Positions 39,470 to 46,580 of a stretch of DNA of 64,000 bases are shown one piece after another (the first letter of the stretch is position 1; the number at the start of each line of letters is the position of its first letter). The stretch covers positions 1-64,000 of the forward strand of contig CAKSAC010000002.1 in the NCBI GenBank assembly GCA_934434925.1, written 5' to 3'. The notes beneath the pieces are model-generated. The model had not been told where the DNA came from and searched no databases. It saw only the letters and a program-made list of their open reading frames with translations. The DNA comes from an uncultured Eubacteriales bacterium (lineage in GTDB: Bacteria; Bacillota; Clostridia; Oscillospirales; CAG-272). Both the position numbers and the translations under genes were made by a program.

Positions 39470-41184
39470 TCGATTGCCTCCTCTCGGTAATCGGAAATCA
39501 CCGTATAGGTGTTCCCTTTTGGTTCAAGCAGAATATCCCCGGTAAGCGTCAGGAATGATTCGTTGAGTATTTCTACGGCCCGATGTAAAGTAATGTTTGC
39601 TTTTTTTGCCGATTCCTCCGGGGCGTCCGCACTTTCGTCGAGGAAGGCCTCCAAAACGCCGAGGGGAAATTCTCCGCCGGCAAGGGCCGATCCGGCGGGA
39701 GGGATGGCGACGGTTGCGGTCGTGGCGGCCGGGATGGTCGTGGCGGTCGGGATGGCCGGGGCGACGGTTGCGGTCGGGGTGGCCGGGGTGGCCGGGGCGA
39801 CGGTTGCGGTCGGGGTGGCCGGGGTGGCCGGGCTGTTGATATCCGCCGTCGGCCAAAAGAGCGAAACGCTGTCCTCGCGATCTTCTTCCTTTACAAGCAG
39901 GCGCGTCGTTTCCCAGGAACCGGCCTCGATCTCTGCGGCGCGTTCTCCGGAAAATCCGGCTTCCGGCGCGTCGTACAAATGCAGATATGCCGGAGTTTCT
40001 TCTTTTTTCCTGCCCGGAAGAGGGATTCCCTCAAAGTATTCGTCCACGGCAGCGCGCACCTCGGGCAAAAGCCCTTCGCTCGACAGACGGGCGCGTACCC
40101 CATAAGCGGCGCGCAGACGGTTTTCCGCATATTTAACTGCCAAAGTCACCTGGCGGCGGTACGCGGGAGAATGACGTTGGGAGATATATTCCACGGTCAG
40201 TTCGGCACGGACATTATGCGAACAGAGCGAACCCGAAAATGCCTTTTTGGTGAGAGATTCCGGCCTGTCGCCCAGCGAGAGAACCCCCGCTCCCGATAAC
40301 GCGGAAAAAGCACGATCCATGGCGCCGGTAATATGTCGGGCAAACGCCACGCGATTCTTTGGTGTGATGGCACGGCTGTTTTCGTAATGATATTCCGAAG
40401 AGAGCGCCAGCAGGCGGCTGACCCCCTCCGGCGTACGTTCAACAGCAGAACCGAAATAGAATTCCCGGAACCCGCTGCTGTCGGCTACCGCGGAAAGGCA
40501 ACCGGCGGAAAGGTCGCGCGGGCAGGGCAATTCATGAAGCAGGCAGTAATCGGCCAGCCACGCGACCATATATCGGTCGATTCCCTGAAGAGTGGTGCGG
40601 TAGGCATCCCACAGGCGGCACAAGAGTCCGACTCCCTCTTTCGGAGGAATGCGTTCCGGCAGGTTGATGATCTCGTAAACAAGCAGGAAAAAATATCCTT
40701 TATCCGTCTTCGGGTACTCGCCGCGACGGACAGCCGCCCGGAAGTGAAAGTAATACCCGGCCTGCTCCGGCGAAAGTTGCGCGTATTGCGGCGTAAAGGA
40801 GAAAAACGGCGTGTATGATGCCGGTGGGGCGGGAACGTCAAACAGCCGGATTGCATCCCGCCGGAACTGTTCGTAAAAGCTGAAACCGCCCAAAATCCGG
40901 CGGACCCGTACCGAGAGGATCAGCGGATTGTCGGCAGGGGTATAAACACGCACCGCTTCGCTCTCCCCTGCCATTGTCGGGCGGGAACTGAATCGCCGCG
41001 CGTTCTCTTGTGCCGCGGCTGTTTCGCTTGCCGGAGAAAAGGCGGCCGCTCCCTCGGCGGAATGTTCGGAAGGGGCGGGCGGAGCGCTGACTTCGGTCAT
41101 TCGCGGGCCGGCGGAAAAACGACCGAGGCGGCCTTCCGCCTTCGGAACCAATTTCCCGATATCCCAAAAATCGTCGCGTTCCAT
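39442..41184 (-). CDS. TerB-type domain protein heading the ATPase-helicase operon
   Basis: 580 residues. A disordered Ala/Ser/Pro N-terminus (1-80) leads to a region resembling TerB_N (about 85-260: VRRILGGFSFYEQF, YYFHFRAAVRRGEYP, GYFFLLVYEIINLP), then a second helical part and a short C-terminal domain (about 510-580) after a Pro-Ala-Thr linker (451-497). The linker is encoded by an in-frame tandem repeat. TerB-type domains occur in predicted stress and phage-defence systems. The domain names are from memory of sequence patterns, not a search. The start follows GGAGGAGG. The gene has its own promoter. Confidence 0.7.
   Translation of the reverse strand: MERDDFWDIGKLVPKAEGRLGRFSAGPRMTEVSAPPAPSEHSAEGAAAFSPASETAAAQENARRFSSRPTMAGESEAVRVYTPADNPLILSVRVRRILGGFSFYEQFRRDAIRLFDVPAPPASYTPFFSFTPQYAQLSPEQAGYYFHFRAAVRRGEYPKTDKGYFFLLVYEIINLPERIPPKEGVGLLCRLWDAYRTTLQGIDRYMVAWLADYCLLHELPCPRDLSAGCLSAVADSSGFREFYFGSAVERTPEGVSRLLALSSEYHYENSRAITPKNRVAFARHITGAMDRAFSALSGAGVLSLGDRPESLTKKAFSGSLCSHNVRAELTVEYISQRHSPAYRRQVTLAVKYAENRLRAAYGVRARLSSEGLLPEVRAAVDEYFEGIPLPGRKKEETPAYLHLYDAPEAGFSGERAAEIEAGSWETTRLLVKEEDREDSVSLFWPTADINSPATPATPTATVAPATPATPTATVAPAIPTATTIPAATTATVAIPPAGSALAGGEFPLGVLEAFLDESADAPEESAKKANITLHRAVEILNESFLTLTGDILLEPKGNTYTVISDYREEAIEWLRSMKMK
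39694..39834. repeat. in-frame GC-rich tandem repeat encoding a Pro-Ala-Thr linker
   Basis: A unit of about 36 bases built on GGGGTGGCCGGGGTGGCC and GGCGACGGTTGCGGTC recurs, with shorter derivatives beside it. All copies keep the frame and give repeats of PATPATPTATVA. Copy number is likely to vary between strains. Confidence 0.85.
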
Positions 41185-41244
41185 TGCGGCGTCCTCCTCC
41201 GTCCGGTTCTGCCAGCCGCCTCTATGGGTTGCTGTTATCATATT

Positions 41245-41273
41245 ATTGTACCATTCTCCGTCTTTCCTGTCAA
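41245..41273 (-). promoter_or_regulatory. sigma-A promoter of the TerB-BrxD-helicase operon
   Basis: Minus strand TTGACA (41273-41268), 17 bases, TACAAT (41250-41245), with TG one base before the -10. Confidence 0.82.
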
Positions 41274-41436
41274 TTGATTTCCCGTTTTTTGTTAAAAAAC
41301 TTGATTTTGATATAATTTTGAGGGTTTTCCGCTCTGTTTTCACGGGCGCAGGGATTTGACGGCCGTAATCCTCCGGCGGTGCATGGTGATTCGGAGGTCC
41401 GGCAAAGACGACGACAGGAAAGAAAGATAAAACATC

Positions 41437-41463
41437 AAAAAAAGGAACCGTATCAACGGCTCC
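41437..41463 (-). terminator. intrinsic terminator after ispE
   Basis: On the minus strand GGAGCCGT pairs with ACGGTTCC (one G-T pair) around TGAT, followed by TTTTTTT. Confidence 0.85.
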
Positions 41464-41488
41464 GCAGATTATATGTCAAATTACCGGT

Positions 41489-42355
41489 TCAGACAGGGGT
41501 CACCACACAGGCTTCGCGGCCGAGAGCGCGGGCGGCCCGGCAGGCGGCTACGCGGCCGGAAAAAAGGGCAAAAACCGTAGGGCCACTCCCGCTCAGGCGG
41601 GCGGTCAGCGCACCGTAAGCCTGTAAAAGTTCCAATGCAACGGCGGCGGAACGACAGGCAGGCAGAACCGTTTTTTCAAACAGATTGAAAGATTTGGCGG
41701 CCATGGCAGACAGCTCTCCGTTCTCCAATGCCGCAAGAAACTCTTCGGATGACGCATGCTCTTCCCCTCCCGGGAACCCGGCATACGCCTGATCCAGCGC
41801 GTTATATGCGGCGGCCGTGCTGACAGAAACGCGCGGTGTATATAAAACGGCAAAAAACCGCGGCGGCGACGGCAAAGGTCGCACGATTTCCCCGCGCCCT
41901 GTACAAAGCGCGGTTCCGCCGACGAGGCAAAAAGGAACATCGGAGCCGAGCAATGCGCCGAGAGTGAGAAGGCGTTCTGCCGAGAGGGGCATCCCGGCCG
42001 CACGGTTCAGTCCTCGCAGGACAGCGGCGGCATCACTGCTTCCGCCCGCCAGCCCGGCAGCAACGGGGATTCTTTTTTTCAAAACGATCCGGATGTGCAT
42101 CGGAATGCCGGTTTCGCGACAAAAGAGTTCCGCCGCACGACAGGCAAGGTTTTCCCTACCTTCCGGAACGCGAAAACGCCCCCGACACGTGAGTGTGACC
42201 GAAAAATCCGCCGCCGGGCGCACGGAGATTTGCAATCGATCGCAAAGGCTGACGCACTGCATGACCGACAAAATCCGGTGATATCCTTCCGGCAAACGGC
42301 CGGTTACGTCTAAATACAAATTGATTTTGGCATTGGCCGATTCTCTCACACGCAT
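41489..42355 (-). CDS. ispE: 4-diphosphocytidyl-2-C-methyl-D-erythritol kinase
   Basis: 288 residues. GHMP-family kinase of the MEP isoprenoid pathway, the same pathway as IspH at 18 kb. The substrate start ANAKINLYLDV (about 8-18), the ATP loop PVAAGLAGGSSDAAAVL (about 95-111) and the C-terminal LSGSGPTVFALF are complete. The start at 42355 is preferred because GGGGAAAGAG lies just upstream; a longer reading has no ribosome site. Single-gene unit with promoter and terminator. Confidence 0.95.
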   Translation of the reverse strand: MRVRESANAKINLYLDVTGRLPEGYHRILSVMQCVSLCDRLQISVRPAADFSVTLTCRGRFRVPEGRENLACRAAELFCRETGIPMHIRIVLKKRIPVAAGLAGGSSDAAAVLRGLNRAAGMPLSAERLLTLGALLGSDVPFCLVGGTALCTGRGEIVRPLPSPPRFFAVLYTPRVSVSTAAAYNALDQAYAGFPGGEEHASSEEFLAALENGELSAMAAKSFNLFEKTVLPACRSAAVALELLQAYGALTARLSGSGPTVFALFSGRVAACRAARALGREACVVTPV

Positions 42356-42389
42356 AGCTCTTTCCCCGTTCTGTCCGAATTCTGTCTTG

Positions 42390-42418
42390 ATTTTATCATA
42401 CGCCGTGAAAAAAAGCAA
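42390..42418 (-). promoter_or_regulatory. promoter of ispE
   Basis: Minus strand TTGCTT (42418-42413), 17 bases, TAAAAT (42395-42390). Confidence 0.6.
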
Positions 42419-42494
42419 GTCGGACGCTTCTTTTTTCTGCCGCCCCACGTTTTGTATCAGGCAAAAGAATATATAAGTTTTTTCGGGAAAACAC

Positions 42495-42523
42495 TTGACA
42501 AGTTCTCTGGTATCCGATATAAT
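42495..42523 (+). promoter_or_regulatory. perfect consensus promoter of rpsF-ssb-rpsR
   Basis: TTGACA (42495-42500), 17 bases, TATAAT (42518-42523). Confidence 0.92.
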
Positions 42524-42555
42524 TTAACTTGGTTTGGATTGCAATGCGCAATCTT

Positions 42556-42594
42556 CTCCTTGTCACTCCGGTGACCGATAAAGACCATAAGGAG
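42556..42594 (+). promoter_or_regulatory. rpsF leader hairpin that masks the ribosome site; candidate S6:S18 binding site
   Basis: CTCCTT (42556-42561) is complementary to AAGGAG (42589-42594), the rpsF ribosome site. An inner stem GTCAC/GTGAC (42562-42575) carries a CCG in its loop region. S6:S18 autoregulatory leaders described in other bacteria also present a CCG next to a stem. The match is by eye. Confidence 0.5.
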
Positions 42595-42604
42595 GTGTAT
42601 TCTG

Positions 42605-42967
42605 ATGGAGAAAAGAATTGGTTCGTACGAAACTCTTTTTGTTGTCAACGCCGCGCTCCCCGAAGAGGAAATCAAAGCGCTTGTTGATAAGTTCACGTCT
42701 CTTGTAAACGCGAACGCAACGATGGAGTCCGTGGACGAATGGGGCAAGCGCCGTCTTGCGTACCCCATTAACGATCTGACCGAAGGTTATTTCGTTTTGA
42801 TGTCCTATCGCAGTGCGTCTGATTTTCCCGCGGAAGTGGAACGTGTGCTGAGAATTACCGATGGTATCCTGCGCTCGATGACCACTGTTGCCGTGCCGAA
42901 AAAAGCGACTGCAAAAGAAGAGAATCAGCCTGAAGAAACCGCTGTGGCGGAACCGACGGCTGAATAA
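42605..42967 (+). CDS. rpsF: 30S ribosomal protein S6
   Basis: 120 residues; about 95 form the standard S6 fold (SYETLFVVNAALPEEEIKALV at the start, GKRRLAYPINDLTEGYFVLM in the middle), followed by a ~25-residue Glu/Thr-rich tail as in many Firmicutes. S6 pairs with S18 on the small-subunit platform. The ATG follows AAGGAGG. First gene of rpsF-ssb-rpsR with gaps of 18 and 79 bases. Confidence 0.97.
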   Translation: MEKRIGSYETLFVVNAALPEEEIKALVDKFTSLVNANATMESVDEWGKRRLAYPINDLTEGYFVLMSYRSASDFPAEVERVLRITDGILRSMTTVAVPKKATAKEENQPEETAVAEPTAE

Positions 42968-42985
42968 CTGTAAGGAGGCTATTGC

Positions 42986-43474
42986 ATGGCGAGTTTTAAC
43001 AAAGTCATTCTGATCGGTAACTTCACCGCCGACCCTGAACTCCGGCAGACACCTTCCGGTATTTCCGTTTGCCGTTTCACTCTGGCGGTCAACCGTCGTT
43101 ATTCGCGTTCTGCAAACGCGGAAGGGCAAAGCGGCACTGCCCAGCAGACTGCTGATTTCATCACGGTCGTTGCCTGGCGGCAGAGTGCGGATTTCATTGC
43201 CCGGTATTTTAAGAAGGGTCGCCCGATTCTGGTTTGCGGACAGCTCCAGTCTCGGACCTGGACCGATCAGCAGGGAACCAAACATTATTCTACCGAAGTG
43301 GTAGCAGACGAGGTTTCTTTTGTGGAATCCAAAAGCGACGCGGCCGGCGCAGGAACTGCGGGCGGGAACAATACCCAGTATACGCCCGACGCGTACGGTG
43401 CCCCGGCTTACAGCAATGCGGACACTGCCGCGAACTTTGAGGAACTTCCCGCTGACGACAGCCTTCCCTTCTGA
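42986..43474 (+). CDS. ssb: single-stranded DNA-binding protein
   Basis: 162 residues. An OB fold (about 1-107; NKVILIGNFTADPELRQTP, CRFTLAVNR, DFITVVAWRQSADF), a Gly/Asn/Tyr-rich linker, and the acidic tip ADDSLPF that recruits repair and replication partners. The ATG follows AAGGAGG. It is in the usual place between rpsF and rpsR. Confidence 0.97.
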   Translation: MASFNKVILIGNFTADPELRQTPSGISVCRFTLAVNRRYSRSANAEGQSGTAQQTADFITVVAWRQSADFIARYFKKGRPILVCGQLQSRTWTDQQGTKHYSTEVVADEVSFVESKSDAAGAGTAGGNNTQYTPDAYGAPAYSNADTAANFEELPADDSLPF

Positions 43475-43553
43475 TTGTATTTTCCGAAACGGCTGTACAA
43501 CGGCTCAAAATACAGCCTGCTGAAATCGAGCCAGAAAGGTTTGGAGCTTTTCT

Positions 43554-43808
43554 ATGGAAAGAACGAACGATGCACCGCATCCCTTCCGCCCCAATATGCG
43601 TCGGAAGAAGAAGGTTTGCGCCTTCTGCACCGAAAAAGTGGAAGTGATCGATTATAAGGATGTTGCCAGACTCCGCAAGTATATTTCGGAGCGCGCCAAA
43701 ATCCTGCCCCGCCGCATGTCCGGCACCTGCGCGAAGCATCAGCGTGAACTGACCACCGCTATCAAGCGTGCGCGTCAGGCTTCGCTTCTCCCCTACGTTT
43801 CCGACTGA
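43554..43808 (+). CDS. rpsR: 30S ribosomal protein S18
   Basis: 84 residues. The core motif DYKDVARLRKYISERAKILPRR and the C-terminal TCAKHQRELTTAIKRAR are typical of S18. An extra CAFC pair near the N-terminus fits the zinc-ribbon-like (C+) form of S18, with a third Cys in GTCAKH. The ATG lies a few bases after GGAGC. A terminator follows, so the operon lacks the rplI found in some relatives. Confidence 0.97.
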   Translation: MERTNDAPHPFRPNMRRKKKVCAFCTEKVEVIDYKDVARLRKYISERAKILPRRMSGTCAKHQRELTTAIKRARQASLLPYVSD

Positions 43809-43862
43809 ACGGGATTCGGGGAACTGCGTCAACAGCATTTTCACAGTTCCCGGTGAATAATA

Positions 43863-43903
43863 AAAACAGAGGTAAACCATGTGTTGCCTCTGTTTTATTT
43901 TAT
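43863..43903 (+). terminator. terminator of the rpsF operon
   Basis: AAAACAGAGG (43863-43872) pairs with CCTCTGTTTT (43887-43896), followed by ATTTTAT. Confidence 0.88.
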
Positions 43904-43920
43904 AAGGCCGTCCGCCGTTC

Positions 43921-43960
43921 GGAACAGAATCTTCCGGCCGTTTGGAACAGAATCTTCCGG
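43921..43960. repeat. 17-bp direct repeat between rpsR and malQ 3' ends
   Basis: GGAACAGAATCTTCCGG occurs at 43921-43937 and 43944-43960. It lies between two convergent genes. Confidence 0.8.
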
Positions 43961-44016
43961 GCGAGGGGGCGGCGGCCGGCGGGTGGAAAAGAAAGGCAGG
44001 CGGCGAAAGGGCAAGG

Positions 44017-45450
44017 TCAGGCGCGGCCGTACAAGTGATTGAGGGTCAGAAACCGGCCGAAATCCGCCATGTCCAGTTGGCCGTCGGTCATGCGATACGC
44101 CCAGTTCCCCTCTGCAACGCCGGGTGTGTTGATCCGGGTATCTGCGCCGAAGCCGAAAATATCCTGTATCGGCAATATGGCCAGTCCGGCGTGGGAAGCG
44201 AGCAAAGTACGCAAAACGGCCGGAGAAGATTCCACCCAGTTCTCTTCCGACGCACCGCAATAGCGCATAAGCCAGCGCCGCTCTCCGGCGGGCATTTCAA
44301 AAAGATAACCAAGTAAAGTATTGTTGTCATGCGTTCCGGTATAGGCCACACAGTTCTCGGGATAATTATGCGGAAGATGCGGACTGTGCGCGTCTCCCAG
44401 AAACCCGAATTGCAAAACCCGCATAGCGGGAAAACCGCTTTTCCTGACCAGTTCCTCCACGGCCGGGGTGATTTCCCCGAGGTCTTCGGCAATGACGAGC
44501 GCACGGGATGTCAAATCGGAAATTGCACGCAGAAAACTGTTCCCGGGACCGCGTACCCACTTTCCTTCCCGAGCGGTGGCTGCCGACGCGGCAATCCGGA
44601 AGTAGGACTCAAAACCGCGAAAATGGTCGAGCCGCATGCCGTCAAACAGTTCAAGCGCCCAAGAAAGGCGGGCGCGGAAGAATGCATAACCGTTCCGGCG
44701 GGCGTGGGGCCAGTTATACAGCGGGTTCCCCCACACCTGCCCTTCCGCTGAAAAATAATCAGGCGGAACCCCGGCGATAAAGCGGGCGCGACCGTCCGCC
44801 CCCAGAAGGAACTCTTCCCGGTGAAAGCAAACGTCGCTACTCTGCTCCGCCACGTAAATCGGAATGTCGCCGATGATTCCGATGCCGCGCTCCCGGGCAT
44901 AAGCCCGCACGGCCTGCCACTGGCGATAGGCTTCATATTGCGTAAAGGCCCACCCGAAAACGATCTCTTCATCCGGGTCCGGGTTGCAAAATTCCTGCCA
45001 GTCTTTTCCGGCGTTCTGTTCTTTGAGCGCCATGAACCGGCAAAACTCCGCCGTCTGCGGATGTGCGGCAAGGAACGCATGAACAGGAGCGGGGTCCCCG
45101 AGCCTGGCGGCCGCGCGAAAAAGAAGAGGCATGCGCTCTGCGCGCAAGCGGTCATATTCGCAGAGATACGGGTATTTCTCCTGCGCAGCGATCAACTCTT
45201 CCTCCGTGATCAGCCCATCGGAAAAAAGCGTGGGCAAATCGATGAACCATGGATTCAGGCTGAAAGCCGAGGGCGATTTATAGGGAGAATTCCACTCGTC
45301 GCAAACGCCAAGCGGCAGAACCTGCCACCAGGAAAATCCCCCCTCGGCGAGCCGGTCGATAAACCGAAAAGCGGGAGCACCGAACGAACCGATTGAATAC
45401 GCTCCCGGGAGCGAAAAAACCGGGCAAAGGACACCGGAACTTCTTTTCAT
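44017..45450 (-). CDS. malQ: 4-alpha-glucanotransferase (amylomaltase)
   Basis: 477 residues, GH77. Transfers glucan segments between maltodextrins and complements the glycogen operon at 54-64 kb. MRLDHFRGFESYFR contains the nucleophile Asp, VIAEDLGEITP the acid/base Glu and AYTGTHDNNT the third acidic residue. The start at 45450 follows AAAGGAAA with seven spacer bases; a longer reading crosses the rpsT terminator. No clear promoter was found in the short gap after rpsT, so expression may depend on read-through. Confidence 0.95.
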   Translation of the reverse strand: MKRSSGVLCPVFSLPGAYSIGSFGAPAFRFIDRLAEGGFSWWQVLPLGVCDEWNSPYKSPSAFSLNPWFIDLPTLFSDGLITEEELIAAQEKYPYLCEYDRLRAERMPLLFRAAARLGDPAPVHAFLAAHPQTAEFCRFMALKEQNAGKDWQEFCNPDPDEEIVFGWAFTQYEAYRQWQAVRAYARERGIGIIGDIPIYVAEQSSDVCFHREEFLLGADGRARFIAGVPPDYFSAEGQVWGNPLYNWPHARRNGYAFFRARLSWALELFDGMRLDHFRGFESYFRIAASAATAREGKWVRGPGNSFLRAISDLTSRALVIAEDLGEITPAVEELVRKSGFPAMRVLQFGFLGDAHSPHLPHNYPENCVAYTGTHDNNTLLGYLFEMPAGERRWLMRYCGASEENWVESSPAVLRTLLASHAGLAILPIQDIFGFGADTRINTPGVAEGNWAYRMTDGQLDMADFGRFLTLNHLYGRA

Positions 45451-45502
45451 GGTCGTTTCCTTTCGATAAAAAACTGTGAGAGCGTGCAAACGCCGCGGCA
45501 AG

Positions 45503-45534
45503 AAAAAACGCACAGCGGGTCAACTGTGCGTTTT
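45503..45534 (-). terminator. intrinsic terminator after rpsT
   Basis: On the minus strand AAAACGCACAG (45534-45524) pairs with CTGTGCGTTTT (45515-45505), followed by more T. Confidence 0.88.
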
Positions 45535-45539
45535 GAAAA

Positions 45540-45803
45540 TCAAGCCATTTTGTTGAGTTTCAGGGTGAAACTGCTCTTCTTGTGCGCCGCGTTGTTCCGA
45601 TGAAGAATCCCATGAGCAACTGCCTGGTCAATCTTTTTGACGGCGGCCTTGTATGCTGCAGCGGCCAGTTCCTGGTCACCGCTTGCCAGGGCGGCATCAT
45701 ACTTCTTGATGATGGTGCGCATCTGCGTTTTGAAGATCTGATTGCGAAGGGTCTTCGCCTGTATGACCTTCACGCGCTTTTTGGCAGATTTGATATTCGG
45801 CAC
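45540..45803 (-). CDS. rpsT: 30S ribosomal protein S20
   Basis: 87 residues. The family start is PNIKSAKKRVKV, and the helical body ends in HKKSSFTLKLNKM. The start is a GTG at 45803 with GGAGGA seven bases upstream; an ATG overlapping that site is rejected. S20 is often autoregulated, and a weak start codon fits that. It has its own promoter and terminator, and lies next to the IS30-like remnant. Confidence 0.95.
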   Translation of the reverse strand: MPNIKSAKKRVKVIQAKTLRNQIFKTQMRTIIKKYDAALASGDQELAAAAYKAAVKKIDQAVAHGILHRNNAAHKKSSFTLKLNKMA

Positions 45804-45891
45804 GAAACTATCCTCCAAATTATTTTTTGCTCGCTGACTGCATTATCACCTGAGAGGGTATGAAAAAGCATTCACCTACACACGTTTATAT

Positions 45892-45920
45892 ATTTTACCA
45901 TGTTCTTTCTCAAATATCAA
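45892..45920 (-). promoter_or_regulatory. sigma-A promoter of rpsT
   Basis: Minus strand TTGATA (45920-45915), 17 bases, TAAAAT (45897-45892), with TG one base before the -10. The leader is about 80 bases. Confidence 0.75.
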
Positions 45921-45924
45921 GGGT

Positions 45925-46146
45925 TTTGTGAAAATTTTTTATTTTTATTTTGTAGTGTTACAATTGATGTGAGACTAAAAGCGGAGAAAGCATAGAAAAA
46001 GTGGCTGAGTTCTGATAGAATCGCTTAAACACCAAACAAATCTTCCAGAAAGGCTCAATCACTTCATGAAAGATTATAGCACGACGAAACGGAAAGGTCC
46101 ACACCTAATTAAAAAAAACACGATTTGTGAAAAATTTTTATTTTTT
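45925..46146. mobile_element. short IS30-like remnant or MITE flanked by a long direct repeat
   Basis: Two near-identical A/T stretches (45925-45947 and 46124-46146, starting TTTGTGAAAA) flank about 176 bases. Inside, an ATG at 46066 begins MKDYSTTKRKGPHL, which resembles the first residues of some clostridial IS30-family transposases, and then the similarity ends. The ends read inward as GTGTT with further partial complementarity. Some IS30 relatives make target duplications of 20 or more bases. There is no intact transposase. The right repeat abuts the ylxM-ffh promoter. Confidence 0.5.
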
Positions 46147-46147
46147 C

Positions 46148-46176
46148 TTGACAAGCAGAAGAAAACGTGCTATACT
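46148..46176 (+). promoter_or_regulatory. sigma-A promoter of ylxM-ffh
   Basis: TTGACA (46148-46153), 17 bases, TATACT (46171-46176), with TG one base before the -10. Confidence 0.88.
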
Positions 46177-46210
46177 TGTAAAGTAAAACGGTTTACAGGA
46201 GTGAATCGCT

Positions 46211-46561
46211 TTGTTTGAAAAAAATCTGACGATCGAAATTCTGCTCGACTTTTACGGCGATGTGCTGGAAGAACGGCCCCGCAAAATTCTTGCCGCTTAT
46301 TACGGAGAGGATTTTTCGCTTTCCGAGATTGCGGCCGAGGTCGGCATTTCCCGGCAGGGAGTACGGCACATTCTGAAAAAAGGGGAAGAGCAGTTGTTTT
46401 TTATGGAGGAACGCCTGGGGCTTGCCCGGCGTTACCGCGAAACGGCCGAAGCGGCCGAACGGCTTTCGTCTCTGGCCGCGCCGTTTCTTGCCGATGAGGA
46501 CGGGCGGGTGCGCGCGCTGGCAGAGGAAGCAACGGCGCTTTCCGCCCTGCTCGGGAAATAA
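46211..46561 (+). CDS. ylxM: YlxM-family DNA-binding protein
   Basis: 116 residues. A helix-turn-helix protein (FSLSEIAAEVGISRQGVRHIL, about 35-55) related to sigma region 4, regularly encoded just before ffh and thought to influence signal recognition particle assembly. The start is a TTG at 46211, nine bases after AGGAG. The next gene starts 20 bases after its stop. Confidence 0.92.
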   Translation: MFEKNLTIEILLDFYGDVLEERPRKILAAYYGEDFSLSEIAAEVGISRQGVRHILKKGEEQLFFMEERLGLARRYRETAEAAERLSSLAAPFLADEDGRVRALAEEATALSALLGK

Positions 46562-46580
46562 ACCGTAAGGAGTGAGCATT

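Noticed and set aside
35712..41184. Complete BREX defence system
   Set aside because: Only a BrxD-like ATPase and an Lhr-like helicase are present; no PglX methylase, PglZ phosphatase, BrxC/PglY or PglW is encoded in the window.
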